The notes below the pieces were generated by a model. The model searched no databases. It was not told where the DNA came from and saw only the letters and a list, made by a program, of their open reading frames with translations. A DNA stretch of 23,285 bases, taken from a virus. A program made the translations under genes and the position numbers. Where the stretch lies: positions 1 to 23,285 of the IMG/VR virus record IMGVR_UViG_3300025010_000852. One strand, given 5' to 3'. Below are positions 1-9,155 of this stretch, one piece after another. Position 1 is the first letter of the stretch; every line of letters starts with the position of its first letter.

Positions 1-329
1 ATAAGTAAGTTATTCAATCCTGATAGCATGGCATTATGATTGGTTAACATTTGCCCCTCGATCTTATCCATACTTTTTTTTAGGGATTCCTGACCTTGTT
101 TAACATTATTTAATGTTTCATTATTCTTGGCAAATTCGATTTCTATACTTCTCAATCGTTCATCATGAGACTTTATTCGCTCATCTACTTCATTAAAACG
201 CTCTTTAATTTCAATAGTATTCACTTTACAACCATCTCCTTCCGAAATTTCATCAATTCCATTATAAAGACTTCCACAAAAATTCCTATCAATCTTATCA
301 TTCTTATAATTATTTTCACTATTTATCAT
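1..329 (-). CDS. XhlA-like holin-associated protein, C-terminus beyond the window edge
   Basis: The visible protein is hydrophilic and heptad-like: after VNTIEIKERF it continues with charged repeats such as DERLRSIEIE and ends at the window edge with LSGLNNLL. This is the usual look of the cytoplasmic coiled-coil half of XhlA-family proteins, which have one C-terminal membrane helix and work with holin and endolysin. That helix would lie outside the window. Two starts are possible. GTG at 224 follows GGAAGGAG and gives the usual family N-terminus. ATG at 329 follows GAGGTG and adds 35 codons in the same frame without a stop, which is unlikely by chance in DNA this AT-rich. I give the longer form. 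Position after the fibre genes fits the start of a lysis cassette. The family call rests on sequence character, not a search. Confidence 0.6.
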   Translation of the reverse strand, partial: MINSENNYKNDKIDRNFCGSLYNGIDEISEGDGCKVNTIEIKERFNEVDERIKSHDERLRSIEIEFAKNNETLNNVKQGQESLKKSMDKIEGQMLTNHNAMLSGLNNLL

Positions 330-408
330 AAAACAATTGACACCTCTCTTATTATGTTATATAATTATAATCACACAATAATAAGTGCATTTTATTATTG
401 CTGTTAAT

Positions 409-443
409 AACTACAATGGAATGAGAGTGATTCCATTGTAGTT
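409..443. terminator. 14-bp perfect hairpin between fibre gene and lysis gene
   Basis: The arms AACTACAATGGAAT (409-422) and ATTCCATTGTAGTT (430-443) pair perfectly around a 7-base loop. No clear T-tract follows on either strand, so it may be a weak bidirectional terminator or an mRNA-processing or stabilising hairpin. It lies between the last tail gene and the XhlA-like gene. Confidence 0.5.
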
Positions 444-514
444 TCAAAATACATATTAAACTAATCATAATTCAACATTGCAACAATCTAACAATCTAAA
501 ATAAAATTAATCTT

Positions 515-576
515 AGAATCTCAATTAAATCTCCGCGAGAGCCTACGAGCACCAGAGAGGTTTATATTGAGATTCT
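515..576. other. Long stem-loop with GC-rich apical loop
   Basis: The left arm 515-533 pairs with 557-576 over 19 base pairs, with one bulged T at 565 and one G-T pair. The outer 11 pairs are AGAATCTCAAT with ATTGAGATTCT. The 23-base loop (534-556) is about 65% G+C in otherwise very AT-rich DNA. It lies 54 bases past the stop of the last tail gene. The bases after it on the minus strand are T-rich but not a clean T-run. It could be the terminator of the structural operon, a small structured RNA or a processing site. I do not recognise an RNA family. Together with the hairpin at 409-443 it accounts for most of the 300-base gap between 329 and 630. Confidence 0.55.
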
Positions 577-629
577 ATTTATATTTTTAAACATATTTCT
601 AATAACACAATTCTAATTCCATAATCAAT

Positions 630-1733
630 TTATACCACCATATAACTTATTCCTTCACCACTTACAGAAGAATCTATGTATATTAAATTTGCGTTAGACA
701 CTTCAATTGTTCTATATTCTAATTTTTCAATTTCTACTCCATAGACAGTAGAAGATACATCACTTCCACCAATGTAAATATATCCTGTATTTGCTCTTTT
801 AGCAGTTATTGTTACTTTTTTACAAGAAATACCAGGTAATTGTACTCTGGTTCCAGCAGTAGTAACATTAATAGTTGCGCCTGTTAATGTACCACTACTA
901 ATTATTTTCATACTACCAGGATTAACATCAGTAAACTTTTCTGTTCCATCTGCATTAATAGGCACTATTTTACCAATATTAGCAGTACCACTTGGAATAG
1001 GGTTAGTTATCTCAATAGGTAATGCACCAGTACCATCCCCTTGTAATTGTTTTATAATACCTTTTGAAAAAGCAATTAAACTACCAGATAATGTAGGATC
1101 TATAATTGGACTATCTGCTTTTAATCCAATACCAACAATACCACCATCAGATGAATTTATACTACCAGGATTTAGACTAGTAAATATTTCTGTTCCTGAA
1201 GAATTTTTATTTACTATTCCATTTGTAACCCCAGGAGTAGTTTGATCAATTTTAACACTAGGGATATTATTTATTTCAACAACATTATTATCGCTATTTA
1301 GTGCCATTGCTTTACCTAATACAGTAATATTACCACTTGTATAAGAAGTAATTTCTGCTCTAATTTTTAACAAACAATTACAATTAACCTTATAAATACC
1401 AGGAGAAGTAATTAATGATAAAATATTATTATCATCTTTAGTTACTTTTATTGGTACAAAATTAGCACCATCTACACTTCCTTTTACAGTTATTTCTCCT
1501 ACAAATGTTCCTGTTACTTGTAATTTTACTGTCCCATACCCATCAACTGTAAAATCTACACCATTGCCTATTGCTGAAGCAGAATCTTGTAGAATTAAAT
1601 TCTTAGGTTTAGCAGAATGTATCATTACATATTGAGAATTGCTTTCGCCTTTAATTTCTGTATACTGTAAACTATTAGCATCTAAAATTTGTGGTACAAA
1701 ATTACCATCTTGGTCTGTAATTAAAACTGCCAA
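630..1733 (-). CDS. Tail-fibre or decoration-type structural protein
   Basis: This 367-residue protein is mostly beta-strand, Gly/Thr/Ser rich, with no signal peptide or membrane segment. Residues 66-105 (GTVKLQVTGTF...SVDGANFVPIKV) and the C-terminal part from residue 296 (RVQLPG...VTITAKRANTGYIYIGG) resemble modules common in phage tail accessory and receptor-binding proteins. A short motif repeats inside it: GTEIFTSLNPGSI at 180-192 and GTEKFTDVNPGSM at 263-275. The start is TTG at 1733: AAGGAG sits 9 bases upstream and no ATG fits. It is the last structural gene before the lysis region, as expected for a distal fibre component. The role is inferred from position and composition; the receptor is unknown. 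Confidence 0.6.
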   Translation of the reverse strand: MAVLITDQDGNFVPQILDANSLQYTEIKGESNSQYVMIHSAKPKNLILQDSASAIGNGVDFTVDGYGTVKLQVTGTFVGEITVKGSVDGANFVPIKVTKDDNNILSLITSPGIYKVNCNCLLKIRAEITSYTSGNITVLGKAMALNSDNNVVEINNIPSVKIDQTTPGVTNGIVNKNSSGTEIFTSLNPGSINSSDGGIVGIGLKADSPIIDPTLSGSLIAFSKGIIKQLQGDGTGALPIEITNPIPSGTANIGKIVPINADGTEKFTDVNPGSMKIISSGTLTGATINVTTAGTRVQLPGISCKKVTITAKRANTGYIYIGGSDVSSTVYGVEIEKLEYRTIEVSNANLIYIDSSVSGEGISYMVV

Positions 1734-1759
1734 ATATATTCACTCCTTTTATATTAATA

Positions 1760-2119
1760 TTATAAATATGGATATATTTTAGGTATTTTACTACCTACAG
1801 ATACATTAAAATTATTCTGATTACTTTTATTTCCAAATATATTTAATTGTAATATTTCCGCATTTATTATTTCTACAGTAATAAATTTAGTTTTATCTGT
1901 TGTATTTATAATATTGCTAAATTCATTTAGTCCTTCTAGTTCTGATATTTCATAAATATTATTACTAATCATTATATTATAAATATTAAATTCTCTAACT
2001 ATATAACTAGAAAGAGTATTACTTGTAATAACTTTCCCATACAAGTAATACTCTTCATTAGAATTCACGTTCATTTTATAAAATTTCTGATTAGATATTT
2101 CTGATAAAATTAAATCCAT
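1760..2119 (-). CDS. Small protein of the tail-fibre operon, function unknown
   Basis: A 119-residue protein starting MDLILSEISNQKFYKMNV, rich in Asn, Ile and Tyr, with alternating hydrophobic residues that suggest beta structure. I do not recognise a family. An upstream GTG at 2134 is in frame but lies inside the likely ribosome binding site (GAGGTGG), which is correctly spaced for the ATG at 2119, so I use that ATG. The gene lies 21 bases after the large tail hydrolase stop, and its own stop is 26 bases before the TTG of the next gene, so it is almost certainly co-transcribed. It may be a small linker or chaperone-like tail protein; that is only a guess from location. Confidence 0.6.
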   Translation of the reverse strand: MDLILSEISNQKFYKMNVNSNEEYYLYGKVITSNTLSSYIVREFNIYNIMISNNIYEISELEGLNEFSNIINTTDKTKFITVEIINAEILQLNIFGNKSNQNNFNVSVGSKIPKIYPYL

Positions 2120-2140
2120 ATAATCAATTACCACCTCATT

Positions 2141-5100
2141 TTAAGGTCTAATTTTAACCAATACTAAACCTTGTCTTCTAGCAACACTTATTGTACCAGA
2201 ATAATTATTACCTCTCATTGTATACCAAGTACCAGAAGGTAAAATATAAGATTGTGTAACTTCGTTCATATTTAATAATGCTACACAATTATCAAACTTT
2301 CTACTAAATAAACCATTATTCAATTGATAATCTTCTAATGGATTTCCAGTAGTAATAAAACATTCAGGTTGCATTTGTTCATGCCAGTTGCTTCCGTATG
2401 TATCTGATCCCCAATCTGAATGACAATAATAAGCATTTTTATGTTTACCCATTAAAAATCCTGCCAAACTAAACATTCTAGCAGGATATAATTCACTTGA
2501 ACTTCTAGCAAGAGCAACTACCCATTTATCATTTTCTCCACACCATTTTATAAAATCTATTTCATTTTTTATGAATTCTAAATCAAATCCTTCTGTTGTA
2601 ATGACATCTGGATTTGTTGTCCAAGTATATAACCAAGTTTCTAATAAATATCCATCAAATGGCATTGCAAGTAATTTTGTATCTTCTACAAGTGTTCCAT
2701 CTAAATTAAAATCTCTAGCACATCCGAAATTAGTCGTAAGATATTTACCTTGTCTGTGCAATTCATTTGCTAATAATTGCATTCTATTAGCACTAGAAGA
2801 TAATCTCTCATAAACACTTCTAAAATTTAGTAATTGACTTGCTTCTGCTGACCAGTTAAAATCTACAAGAGTACCATAACTTTCTCCCCAAAAATCATCA
2901 ATATATATTCCATCTGACCATATTTCTCTTTCTCTGATTAATCTATCGACATACCATTGTACTGTTTCAAGGTTTTTCCAATCATAATAGTATCTACCAT
3001 CACCAAAAGGACTAGAAAATCCAGTTGCATCTACGCAAAACCATTCCTTACGTTGTGCCATAATCTCTTGCCATCCTATTTGATTTGGATAATCTGATAA
3101 ATCATCAAAATAATGAAATAAAAATAATTCAGGGTATAATTTATATATTACGTCAGCTTTTACATTTGACCAATCAGATATAGGACTATAGTGCATATCA
3201 TAGTCAAGCATTTGCTTTTGGTTATATACTGTAGGACGAAAAACTTCCCATCTGCCTATTCTTTTTGTTACATCAGGTAATATTTTTTGTATTTTAGGTA
3301 CAATAACTTCAGCATATAAATTATTAATATTTGTAGGCAAATTATTTTCTATTATTGGTTCTTGCAAATTATCTAAAACAAGTGGATAAATAGTAAGAGT
3401 TTTAGAATCAGTGATACCTTCATATGATGCATTAATTGTTATTTCACTAGATATAGATGGTAATGTATAAATAGCATTGGATAATCCAATTGAATTAGTT
3501 GGTAATGATATAATACTGCCAATATTTGGAGATATAGAGTAATTAACTGTAAGATTTTTCTGTTCAACATTATTCCCATTATATTTTAATTGTGAATATA
3601 ATTTAATTTGTTTAATTGTTTCAGTATTTAATTCTGTATAAGGTATTGTTAATTCTACATCATCTACAATAGGAATATCTTGTTCTTCTATCACAATTAT
3701 ATCATCTACCCAAATAATTCCTGTTCCACCTCTACCAATATCTATTATTATATCTATTTCTTTAATTGTTTTTGTTGGAATAAATTCAAAATTTAATTGT
3801 GTCCAATCAAATGTATCTGAAGGCCATATCTGAGCAGTACCCAATGGATTCCATTCACTTGTATCATCTGTATATTTAATCCAAGTCTCAAACCATAAAT
3901 TTGCACCATTTATACAATTTTCACCTTTTGCCCAAGCATTAAATATAACCTTTTTAGGTGTAATTTGATTTAAAGTAACTGTTTGTTCTATTTGTGTATA
4001 TCTACAATCAATTCTATCAATATTAAATTTGCAAGATAAAGGAGTAGAATGATATATATTTGAATCTATACTTATACCTAATCCTGTAACATCTTCATCT
4101 GACATATTTGTGCCATAATTAGACCATCCAGATAATTGTAAAGAAAAATCATTATTTGAAATATTATTAATTGTAACTATAGGTATTATACTACAATTTT
4201 CAATCCAGTTATATTCACCTTGAAATACCCAAAATCTTAATTTTGCTTTAATATATCCTGTAGTATTAGGTTCAAATAATACTTTATATTGATTACCTAT
4301 ATTGGATACTGTGATATATTTATATACGGTTAAATCTTGATTATCATTCGCATCATAATAATGCAATGATATTTGTAAATTAGAGGAAATAATATTCTCT
4401 CTTTTAAAATAAAATCCTACTTCCAAATTGTCTCCAACATTCACATCGAACTTTTGAGATTGAACAATAACCCAATTATCTGTTATGTCATCATATATTG
4501 GAGGAGTAATTTTAAATGCTTTACCAGATGATTGTATTATAGGATTTTCAATATTTGTTACAGTAGCGTTCACTCCAACACTTGACCCATATACTTCCCA
4601 TCCAGAAGGAATTGTAGAATTGACAGGATAAATAGAATAATTACCATTATATAAATGCTCAAATGTTTGAATGGGAGAATCTTCCTCTTTTAAACTTAAA
4701 GCATTCATAAAATATGTAATTCCTTGTGAATCACTACCATATACTAAATATCTAAAATCTACTTCAATTGCATCAATAGGTGCTTGTAAAATAATTTGAT
4801 TTAAATTATATGTTATTGTATATGGAATTGTATAAAATTCTTCATCTCCTGATCCATCACTAGTATTAAATTGTATCCCTAATAATCCGTTAGAATTAGC
4901 AGTAGATTTAGTATATATTGAGAAATTATATTGTCTGCCACCAATTATAGGAACATTAGATTTATTTATACTTTTCCATGATGCTTTAGGAAAATTAAAA
5001 TACATTGATCTTGTACCATCAATTGCTACTTCATTAGAAAATCCACTATCTACAATAGAATCACCATAAATATTAAATCCTGAAGGGAAAGTTGTACCAT

Positions 5101-7669
5101 CTTCAAAAGTTCCATTTGCTAATAATTCTGGATATTCTGGTTCTATAATTTCTCCTGGTAATTGTATTCTATTTATTGTTGGTTTTTGTGGATTATTTCC
5201 CAAATAATATTCTTTATCTAATTTAGCATAATAATTATTAGCATATATTCTATAAACTGCAATTGTAAAATCTGTTGCAACTACTAAATTTATACCTATT
5301 ATATTCCAAGATGTTATACCTATTATTGGTATATCTATATATTGTATAATATTTCCACTTAAATCAAATACAATAAATTTATTTTGATTATTATCATAAG
5401 TTATTAATTTATCATAATATAATGACAATCCTTTACAATCAAATGATCCTTTAATATTAAAGTTATTTGTAATATTCCCTATTAAATTAAATATTTTCAC
5501 TATTCCAGAATTTGATATTCTTGCAATATGATTATCATTAATAAAACAAAAATCTGTAAATCCAATATTGCCAGAATATGTTATTGTATTAGATAAATTA
5601 TATACATCACCAATATTATTCATATACCATAATTCATCATTAAAATAAGATAATGCTACAATATTTATTTCTGATTCTATTAAATTTAATTTATTAGGGA
5701 CAAATATATCTGATTCATAAATACCTGAATCTGTAGTAATATAATATTTATTTGCATGAGATAAATATAATATAGAATTAATATCTTCATCAACAGAATA
5801 AATAGCATTCACATTTTCCACAGGAATACTACCATTGTCAAATATTATTTTATGATTAACATTATCTATATTCCATAATTTTGCCGTATTTGTTATAGAA
5901 GGATAACCAGATAATAAATTTGTACCTGTATCATAATAGATATATCCATTATTTCTTAATTGCTCAGCAGATATTTCAGCAACTAAATGATTCTGTCCAT
6001 CATTCCATATTAATTTTTTAACTCCTGCAACGCTATACTCCCAAGGTTGAATAGTGTCTTCATTTTGTGTCATATATATTTTATAACTTGTCGCACCATC
6101 AACTGGACAAATTTCTATAGGAACACAATTAGTATTTGAAATAGCATCTGTTATTGCTCTTACTTCATTTGATCTGTCAGTCTCACCAAAAGAAGTACAT
6201 GCAGTAACACAATAATATCTAGTATTATTTGCAGGAATATTTCCTCCTGTAGTCACTAACCATCTATCAGGATGAACAATATGAGGTATTCTTAAATACT
6301 GATCAGTATTTATATTATTTACTTCTATTTCTGAAATATTATTATTCCAAGGAGATATAGTATACTCAGTATCATTTATTTTTGTCATTTCTGAATTTTG
6401 TAATAATGTAAATGATTTAAATGTATTAGAAGCAATAAATTCTCCTATTAATCCATCTGTTATAAACGATACACTATTATTATCTTTAATATCTAATTCT
6501 ACATGATTAATATTTATAATATTGTCAAGATTAATTACATTTGTGCTATCAATATTATTACTAGGTATTTCTAATATGTTTTTATTTGAATTAATATTAA
6601 TTGTATTAGAAGATAATAATGGTTCAGAAACTAATAAAACACCACCTATATATCCATTATCTCCACTAATATTAGTGATTTCAATATCTACTTTTTCAGA
6701 ATATAATGTATTCATAATATAAATAATATCTGTTTGCCATTGATTACTTGTCTCTATATTGATAATTTTTTCATTAATTATATTTCTATATCTATCTAAT
6801 AGTTTAATATTTACTTGAAAATTAGTTACTCCTAAACTCATAGAATATATAGTTATTTTTTGTTTTAGTAATCCTTTGTCAATGCAAATATTATTTTGAC
6901 TTATAGAACTATTATTTTGCATAAACATAGAATTTGTGCCAATAGGATTAATTTCTTCTATAATTGTTGAATTTACACAATCCCATCCTGTAGGAATAAT
7001 ATCATCACTTGAATAAAAAAAATTAGAATTCATAATAACATTTTCTATAGGTAAACTTACTTGTGGAATATCTAATTCTTCTAAAGTAAATCCACCATAC
7101 CATGCTTTACCTACTGAAAATCCTCTATGTAATATATGAAAAAATAAATATTTTACTGGTCTTGAAGGAATAAAAGTTTTTTTCTTAAAAGTAAAATCAT
7201 AAGTCCCCTCATCAAAAGTTAAATTACCTCCACCAACAGCAGGCCAACCAGGAGGATAACCAATAAACCCAACATTTATGATTGGATTACCTGTGCAATT
7301 TTCAGCAGATACATAAGCAGATACTCTAATTGGTTTAACTTCTGTTTGATTAATTGCTATTACCTGTGTTATACCACCAGATTGTTGTACTAATAGGTTA
7401 GTAATATCAAGCATAATAGATTTACCACCAGAGGGAGGAGATAGGGTACTCCAATCTGCCCCACTCGAATCAAATCTGCCATAATCGCAACCCCCAAGGT
7501 AAAACCAGTAATCAGGAGAAATACCATTTCCTCCTAAAGTATCACATATTCCATTATTAGCATAGCAATGATCAGAAGGATCATATGGAAAATTACCTTC
7601 ACTGTCCATTACTTGAATATTCCCAAACGTACTAATGGTTAAATCAGGATTATATAATAGATTTGCGAT
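2141..7669 (-). CDS. Giant multidomain tail protein with C-terminal glycoside-hydrolase-like domain
   Basis: At about 1,842 residues this is the largest protein in the window. Numbered from the internal ATG at 7609, it shows: two jelly-roll, carbohydrate-binding-like modules (about 1-178 and 190-330); an FN3-like stretch (450-560); a beta-propeller-like stretch of short repeats (590-790); three more jelly-roll modules (827-975, 980-1145, 1148-1325), each opening like N-G/D-x-F/Y and SGW; a bacterial Ig-like domain (1335-1425); and a catalytic-type domain (1438-1822). The last contains SDGIYIDDFWG (paired Asp at 1571-1572) and YLLETW (Glu 1657), as in GH114/GHL15-like TIM barrels. It probably binds and cleaves a cell-surface polysaccharide. 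The start is unusual: no Shine-Dalgarno precedes the ATG at 7609, but 20 in-frame codons upstream an ATC (7669) follows GTAGG with ideal spacing and gives IANLLYNPDLT. The 7609 start remains possible. Confidence 0.8.
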   Translation of the reverse strand: MANLLYNPDLTISTFGNIQVMDSEGNFPYDPSDHCYANNGICDTLGGNGISPDYWFYLGGCDYGRFDSSGADWSTLSPPSGGKSIMLDITNLLVQQSGGITQVIAINQTEVKPIRVSAYVSAENCTGNPIINVGFIGYPPGWPAVGGGNLTFDEGTYDFTFKKKTFIPSRPVKYLFFHILHRGFSVGKAWYGGFTLEELDIPQVSLPIENVIMNSNFFYSSDDIIPTGWDCVNSTIIEEINPIGTNSMFMQNNSSISQNNICIDKGLLKQKITIYSMSLGVTNFQVNIKLLDRYRNIINEKIINIETSNQWQTDIIYIMNTLYSEKVDIEITNISGDNGYIGGVLLVSEPLLSSNTININSNKNILEIPSNNIDSTNVINLDNIININHVELDIKDNNSVSFITDGLIGEFIASNTFKSFTLLQNSEMTKINDTEYTISPWNNNISEIEVNNINTDQYLRIPHIVHPDRWLVTTGGNIPANNTRYYCVTACTSFGETDRSNEVRAITDAISNTNCVPIEICPVDGATSYKIYMTQNEDTIQPWEYSVAGVKKLIWNDGQNHLVAEISAEQLRNNGYIYYDTGTNLLSGYPSITNTAKLWNIDNVNHKIIFDNGSIPVENVNAIYSVDEDINSILYLSHANKYYITTDSGIYESDIFVPNKLNLIESEINIVALSYFNDELWYMNNIGDVYNLSNTITYSGNIGFTDFCFINDNHIARISNSGIVKIFNLIGNITNNFNIKGSFDCKGLSLYYDKLITYDNNQNKFIVFDLSGNIIQYIDIPIIGITSWNIIGINLVVATDFTIAVYRIYANNYYAKLDKEYYLGNNPQKPTINRIQLPGEIIEPEYPELLANGTFEDGTTFPSGFNIYGDSIVDSGFSNEVAIDGTRSMYFNFPKASWKSINKSNVPIIGGRQYNFSIYTKSTANSNGLLGIQFNTSDGSGDEEFYTIPYTITYNLNQIILQAPIDAIEVDFRYLVYGSDSQGITYFMNALSLKEEDSPIQTFEHLYNGNYSIYPVNSTIPSGWEVYGSSVGVNATVTNIENPIIQSSGKAFKITPPIYDDITDNWVIVQSQKFDVNVGDNLEVGFYFKRENIISSNLQISLHYYDANDNQDLTVYKYITVSNIGNQYKVLFEPNTTGYIKAKLRFWVFQGEYNWIENCSIIPIVTINNISNNDFSLQLSGWSNYGTNMSDEDVTGLGISIDSNIYHSTPLSCKFNIDRIDCRYTQIEQTVTLNQITPKKVIFNAWAKGENCINGANLWFETWIKYTDDTSEWNPLGTAQIWPSDTFDWTQLNFEFIPTKTIKEIDIIIDIGRGGTGIIWVDDIIVIEEQDIPIVDDVELTIPYTELNTETIKQIKLYSQLKYNGNNVEQKNLTVNYSISPNIGSIISLPTNSIGLSNAIYTLPSISSEITINASYEGITDSKTLTIYPLVLDNLQEPIIENNLPTNINNLYAEVIVPKIQKILPDVTKRIGRWEVFRPTVYNQKQMLDYDMHYSPISDWSNVKADVIYKLYPELFLFHYFDDLSDYPNQIGWQEIMAQRKEWFCVDATGFSSPFGDGRYYYDWKNLETVQWYVDRLIREREIWSDGIYIDDFWGESYGTLVDFNWSAEASQLLNFRSVYERLSSSANRMQLLANELHRQGKYLTTNFGCARDFNLDGTLVEDTKLLAMPFDGYLLETWLYTWTTNPDVITTEGFDLEFIKNEIDFIKWCGENDKWVVALARSSSELYPARMFSLAGFLMGKHKNAYYCHSDWGSDTYGSNWHEQMQPECFITTGNPLEDYQLNNGLFSRKFDNCVALLNMNEVTQSYILPSGTWYTMRGNNYSGTISVARRQGLVLVKIRP

Positions 7670-7699
7670 TTAAAATCACCTACTTTGCAATATACTAAA

Positions 7700-8206
7700 T
7701 TATATTTCTTGTATTTGAATCCAAGTTGTACTACTATTAACTGGTGCAACATTAGCAGTAAATACAATTTTCCCCTTATTAAATTTAGGAAAACATTGAA
7801 AAGCACCATAAACAATTTTACTATTATCAGGACATATAAATGATATTTCTGTACCTGTGCCATCATACCATTTAAACCAATCTCCTGATGCAACTTCATT
7901 TTCAAATGTAACAGTTAATGCTTGATTTTGATTATTATTTATAGCAATCAATATTGCTTTATTTGATACAGGAATTTCTATACTATCAGTTAATTTAATT
8001 CCATTCCAAGCAATTGTTGTTCTTTGTAAAAATGTTTTATTTTCACTACTTAAAGTTGTATCAACTGGCAATCTATTTAATTCATTAACTCCTGTAATGC
8101 CATCTTCTTGATACATTTTACACGGTATTACAAAGTCATTACCATTATTAACTACTTCAACTGTTCCTGTTATTAAATTAAAATCTTGTGGAAATGTAAA
8201 AGGCAT
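7700..8206 (-). CDS. Small structural protein of the fibre operon
   Basis: A 168-residue soluble protein (MPFTFPQDFNLITGTVEV...). The predicted pattern is beta-strands with Asn/Thr-rich turns and an aromatic patch (DWFKWYDGTG) near residues 108-117. No family is recognised; the composition fits a tail accessory or adaptor protein, or a small carbohydrate-binding module. The ATG at 8206 directly follows an in-frame TAA, so no longer form is possible; GGAG lies 14 bases upstream, which is rather far. It lies 24 bases after the stop of the preceding gene and 30 bases before the ATC proposed as the start of the giant tail hydrolase, so it may be an adaptor or folding partner for it. That last point is inference. 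Confidence 0.6.
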   Translation of the reverse strand: MPFTFPQDFNLITGTVEVVNNGNDFVIPCKMYQEDGITGVNELNRLPVDTTLSSENKTFLQRTTIAWNGIKLTDSIEIPVSNKAILIAINNNQNQALTVTFENEVASGDWFKWYDGTGTEISFICPDNSKIVYGAFQCFPKFNKGKIVFTANVAPVNSSTTWIQIQEI

Positions 8207-8230
8207 TTAATTATCATCTACTCCTTTCAT

Positions 8231-8506
8231 TTATGTAATTATTAATGTTTTTGCACAAGTATGAATATTATAATTATATTGTATTTTAAATTTAGAAGCA
8301 TCAGAATCATTCTCATTAACTAATTTAATACATCTAATATTCTCTTTATGTATAATTCTTAATGGACTTCCTACTGCTTCATTTGTAATAGGTATTTGTA
8401 ATATTTCATTATTGTTATATATATTCAATTCTCCTAATTGTGTATAATTAGATTGTGTGTCTATATTTCTTCCTGGCATACACCCACCTATGAATACGTT
8501 TGGCAA
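8231..8506 (-). CDS. Small protein of the fibre operon, function unknown
   Basis: A 91-residue protein beginning (M)PNVFIGGCMPGRNIDTQ, with a short beta-rich body and no membrane segment. Family not recognised. The reading frame also has a GTG at 8515, but that codon overlaps the best Shine-Dalgarno match (AGAAGGTG). The TTG at 8506 is correctly spaced, 8 bases after AAGG, so I choose it. It is packed tightly in the operon: 17 bases from the upstream stop and 24 bases from the downstream start. The size and setting fit a minor tail component. Confidence 0.55.
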   Translation of the reverse strand: MPNVFIGGCMPGRNIDTQSNYTQLGELNIYNNNEILQIPITNEAVGSPLRIIHKENIRCIKLVNENDSDASKFKIQYNYNIHTCAKTLIIT

Positions 8507-8523
8507 AATATTCACCTTCTTTT

Positions 8524-9138
8524 TTAATTAATTAACCACATTCTACCATTAAATAAATCATCTGTAGGGTTATTACTTCTTACTTCAATACTAGTTATAT
8601 TTGAAGCATCTTCTATGTAATCCCATATATCACCATTATATCTGTATATTTTATTAGTAGATTTTACTTGTACTCTCCAACCAATTTCAGGAGTTGAATA
8701 TATAGTATCAAGATCAGAAAAATTTGTTACAGGTGGTTTATATATTATTTTAGTATTGTCTACAACATCTTGAAGAGTTTCTGTTATATCTCCATTAGAA
8801 TCAATTTGAGTGAATACTCTTGATGAATTTAAATACATACTACCTGTTCCCATATAAGAATATAATTGAGTTAATCCATTATTTAAAGAATTATGATAAA
8901 CTATACCTTGATTATAATCAACATAAAATTGATTTTCACTAGGATTATTAGAAGTAGTTTCAATCCAAGTTATATCATTTCCTACAATTTGTACTTTATT
9001 AGCGTATTCAGGAATTTCAGAAAGAATTACTTTAGAATTTACAATTTGCTGATTCTCATTTATTTGTAAAAAAGGGTCTGTAGAATCTCCTTTTCTTCTT
9101 CTTGAAATAATCGAAGTTTGAAAATCAAAAACAGACAT
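8524..9138 (-). CDS. BppU-like baseplate or fibre-base protein
   Basis: A 204-residue protein. Residues 1-100 (MSVFDFQTSIISRRRKGDST..., then VDYNQGIVYHNSLNNGLTQL and YSYMGTGSMYLNSSRVFT) have the pattern seen in N-terminal domains of siphophage upper baseplate proteins, where a sheet-forming segment is followed by a YxGxG strand and an SRV/IYT end. After it come ITETLQDVVD and a short C-terminal domain (WRVQVKSTNKIYRYNGDIWDYI) like those used to present a fibre tip. It probably attaches a fibre to the tail tip. The preceding gene's stop overlaps an ATG at 9156 by one base; the ATG at 9138 has the better site (GGAG, 9 bases away) and is used here. Translational coupling is likely. Confidence 0.6.
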   Translation of the reverse strand: MSVFDFQTSIISRRRKGDSTDPFLQINENQQIVNSKVILSEIPEYANKVQIVGNDITWIETTSNNPSENQFYVDYNQGIVYHNSLNNGLTQLYSYMGTGSMYLNSSRVFTQIDSNGDITETLQDVVDNTKIIYKPPVTNFSDLDTIYSTPEIGWRVQVKSTNKIYRYNGDIWDYIEDASNITSIEVRSNNPTDDLFNGRMWLIN

Positions 9139-9155
9139 ACAATCACACTCCTCCA

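Noticed and set aside
165-407. Plus-strand 80-codon hydrophobic reading frame
   Set aside because: It is antisense to the XhlA-like coding region, rich in low-complexity Ile/Thr/Asn and has no ribosome binding site.
515-576. tRNA or hammerhead-type ribozyme in the GC-rich stem-loop
   Set aside because: There is no cloverleaf with T-loop, and no CUGAUGA or GAAA core on either strand.
7639-7905. Minus-strand 88-codon reading frame
   Set aside because: It lies in another frame inside the 168-residue structural gene, with no ribosome site and a low-complexity sequence.
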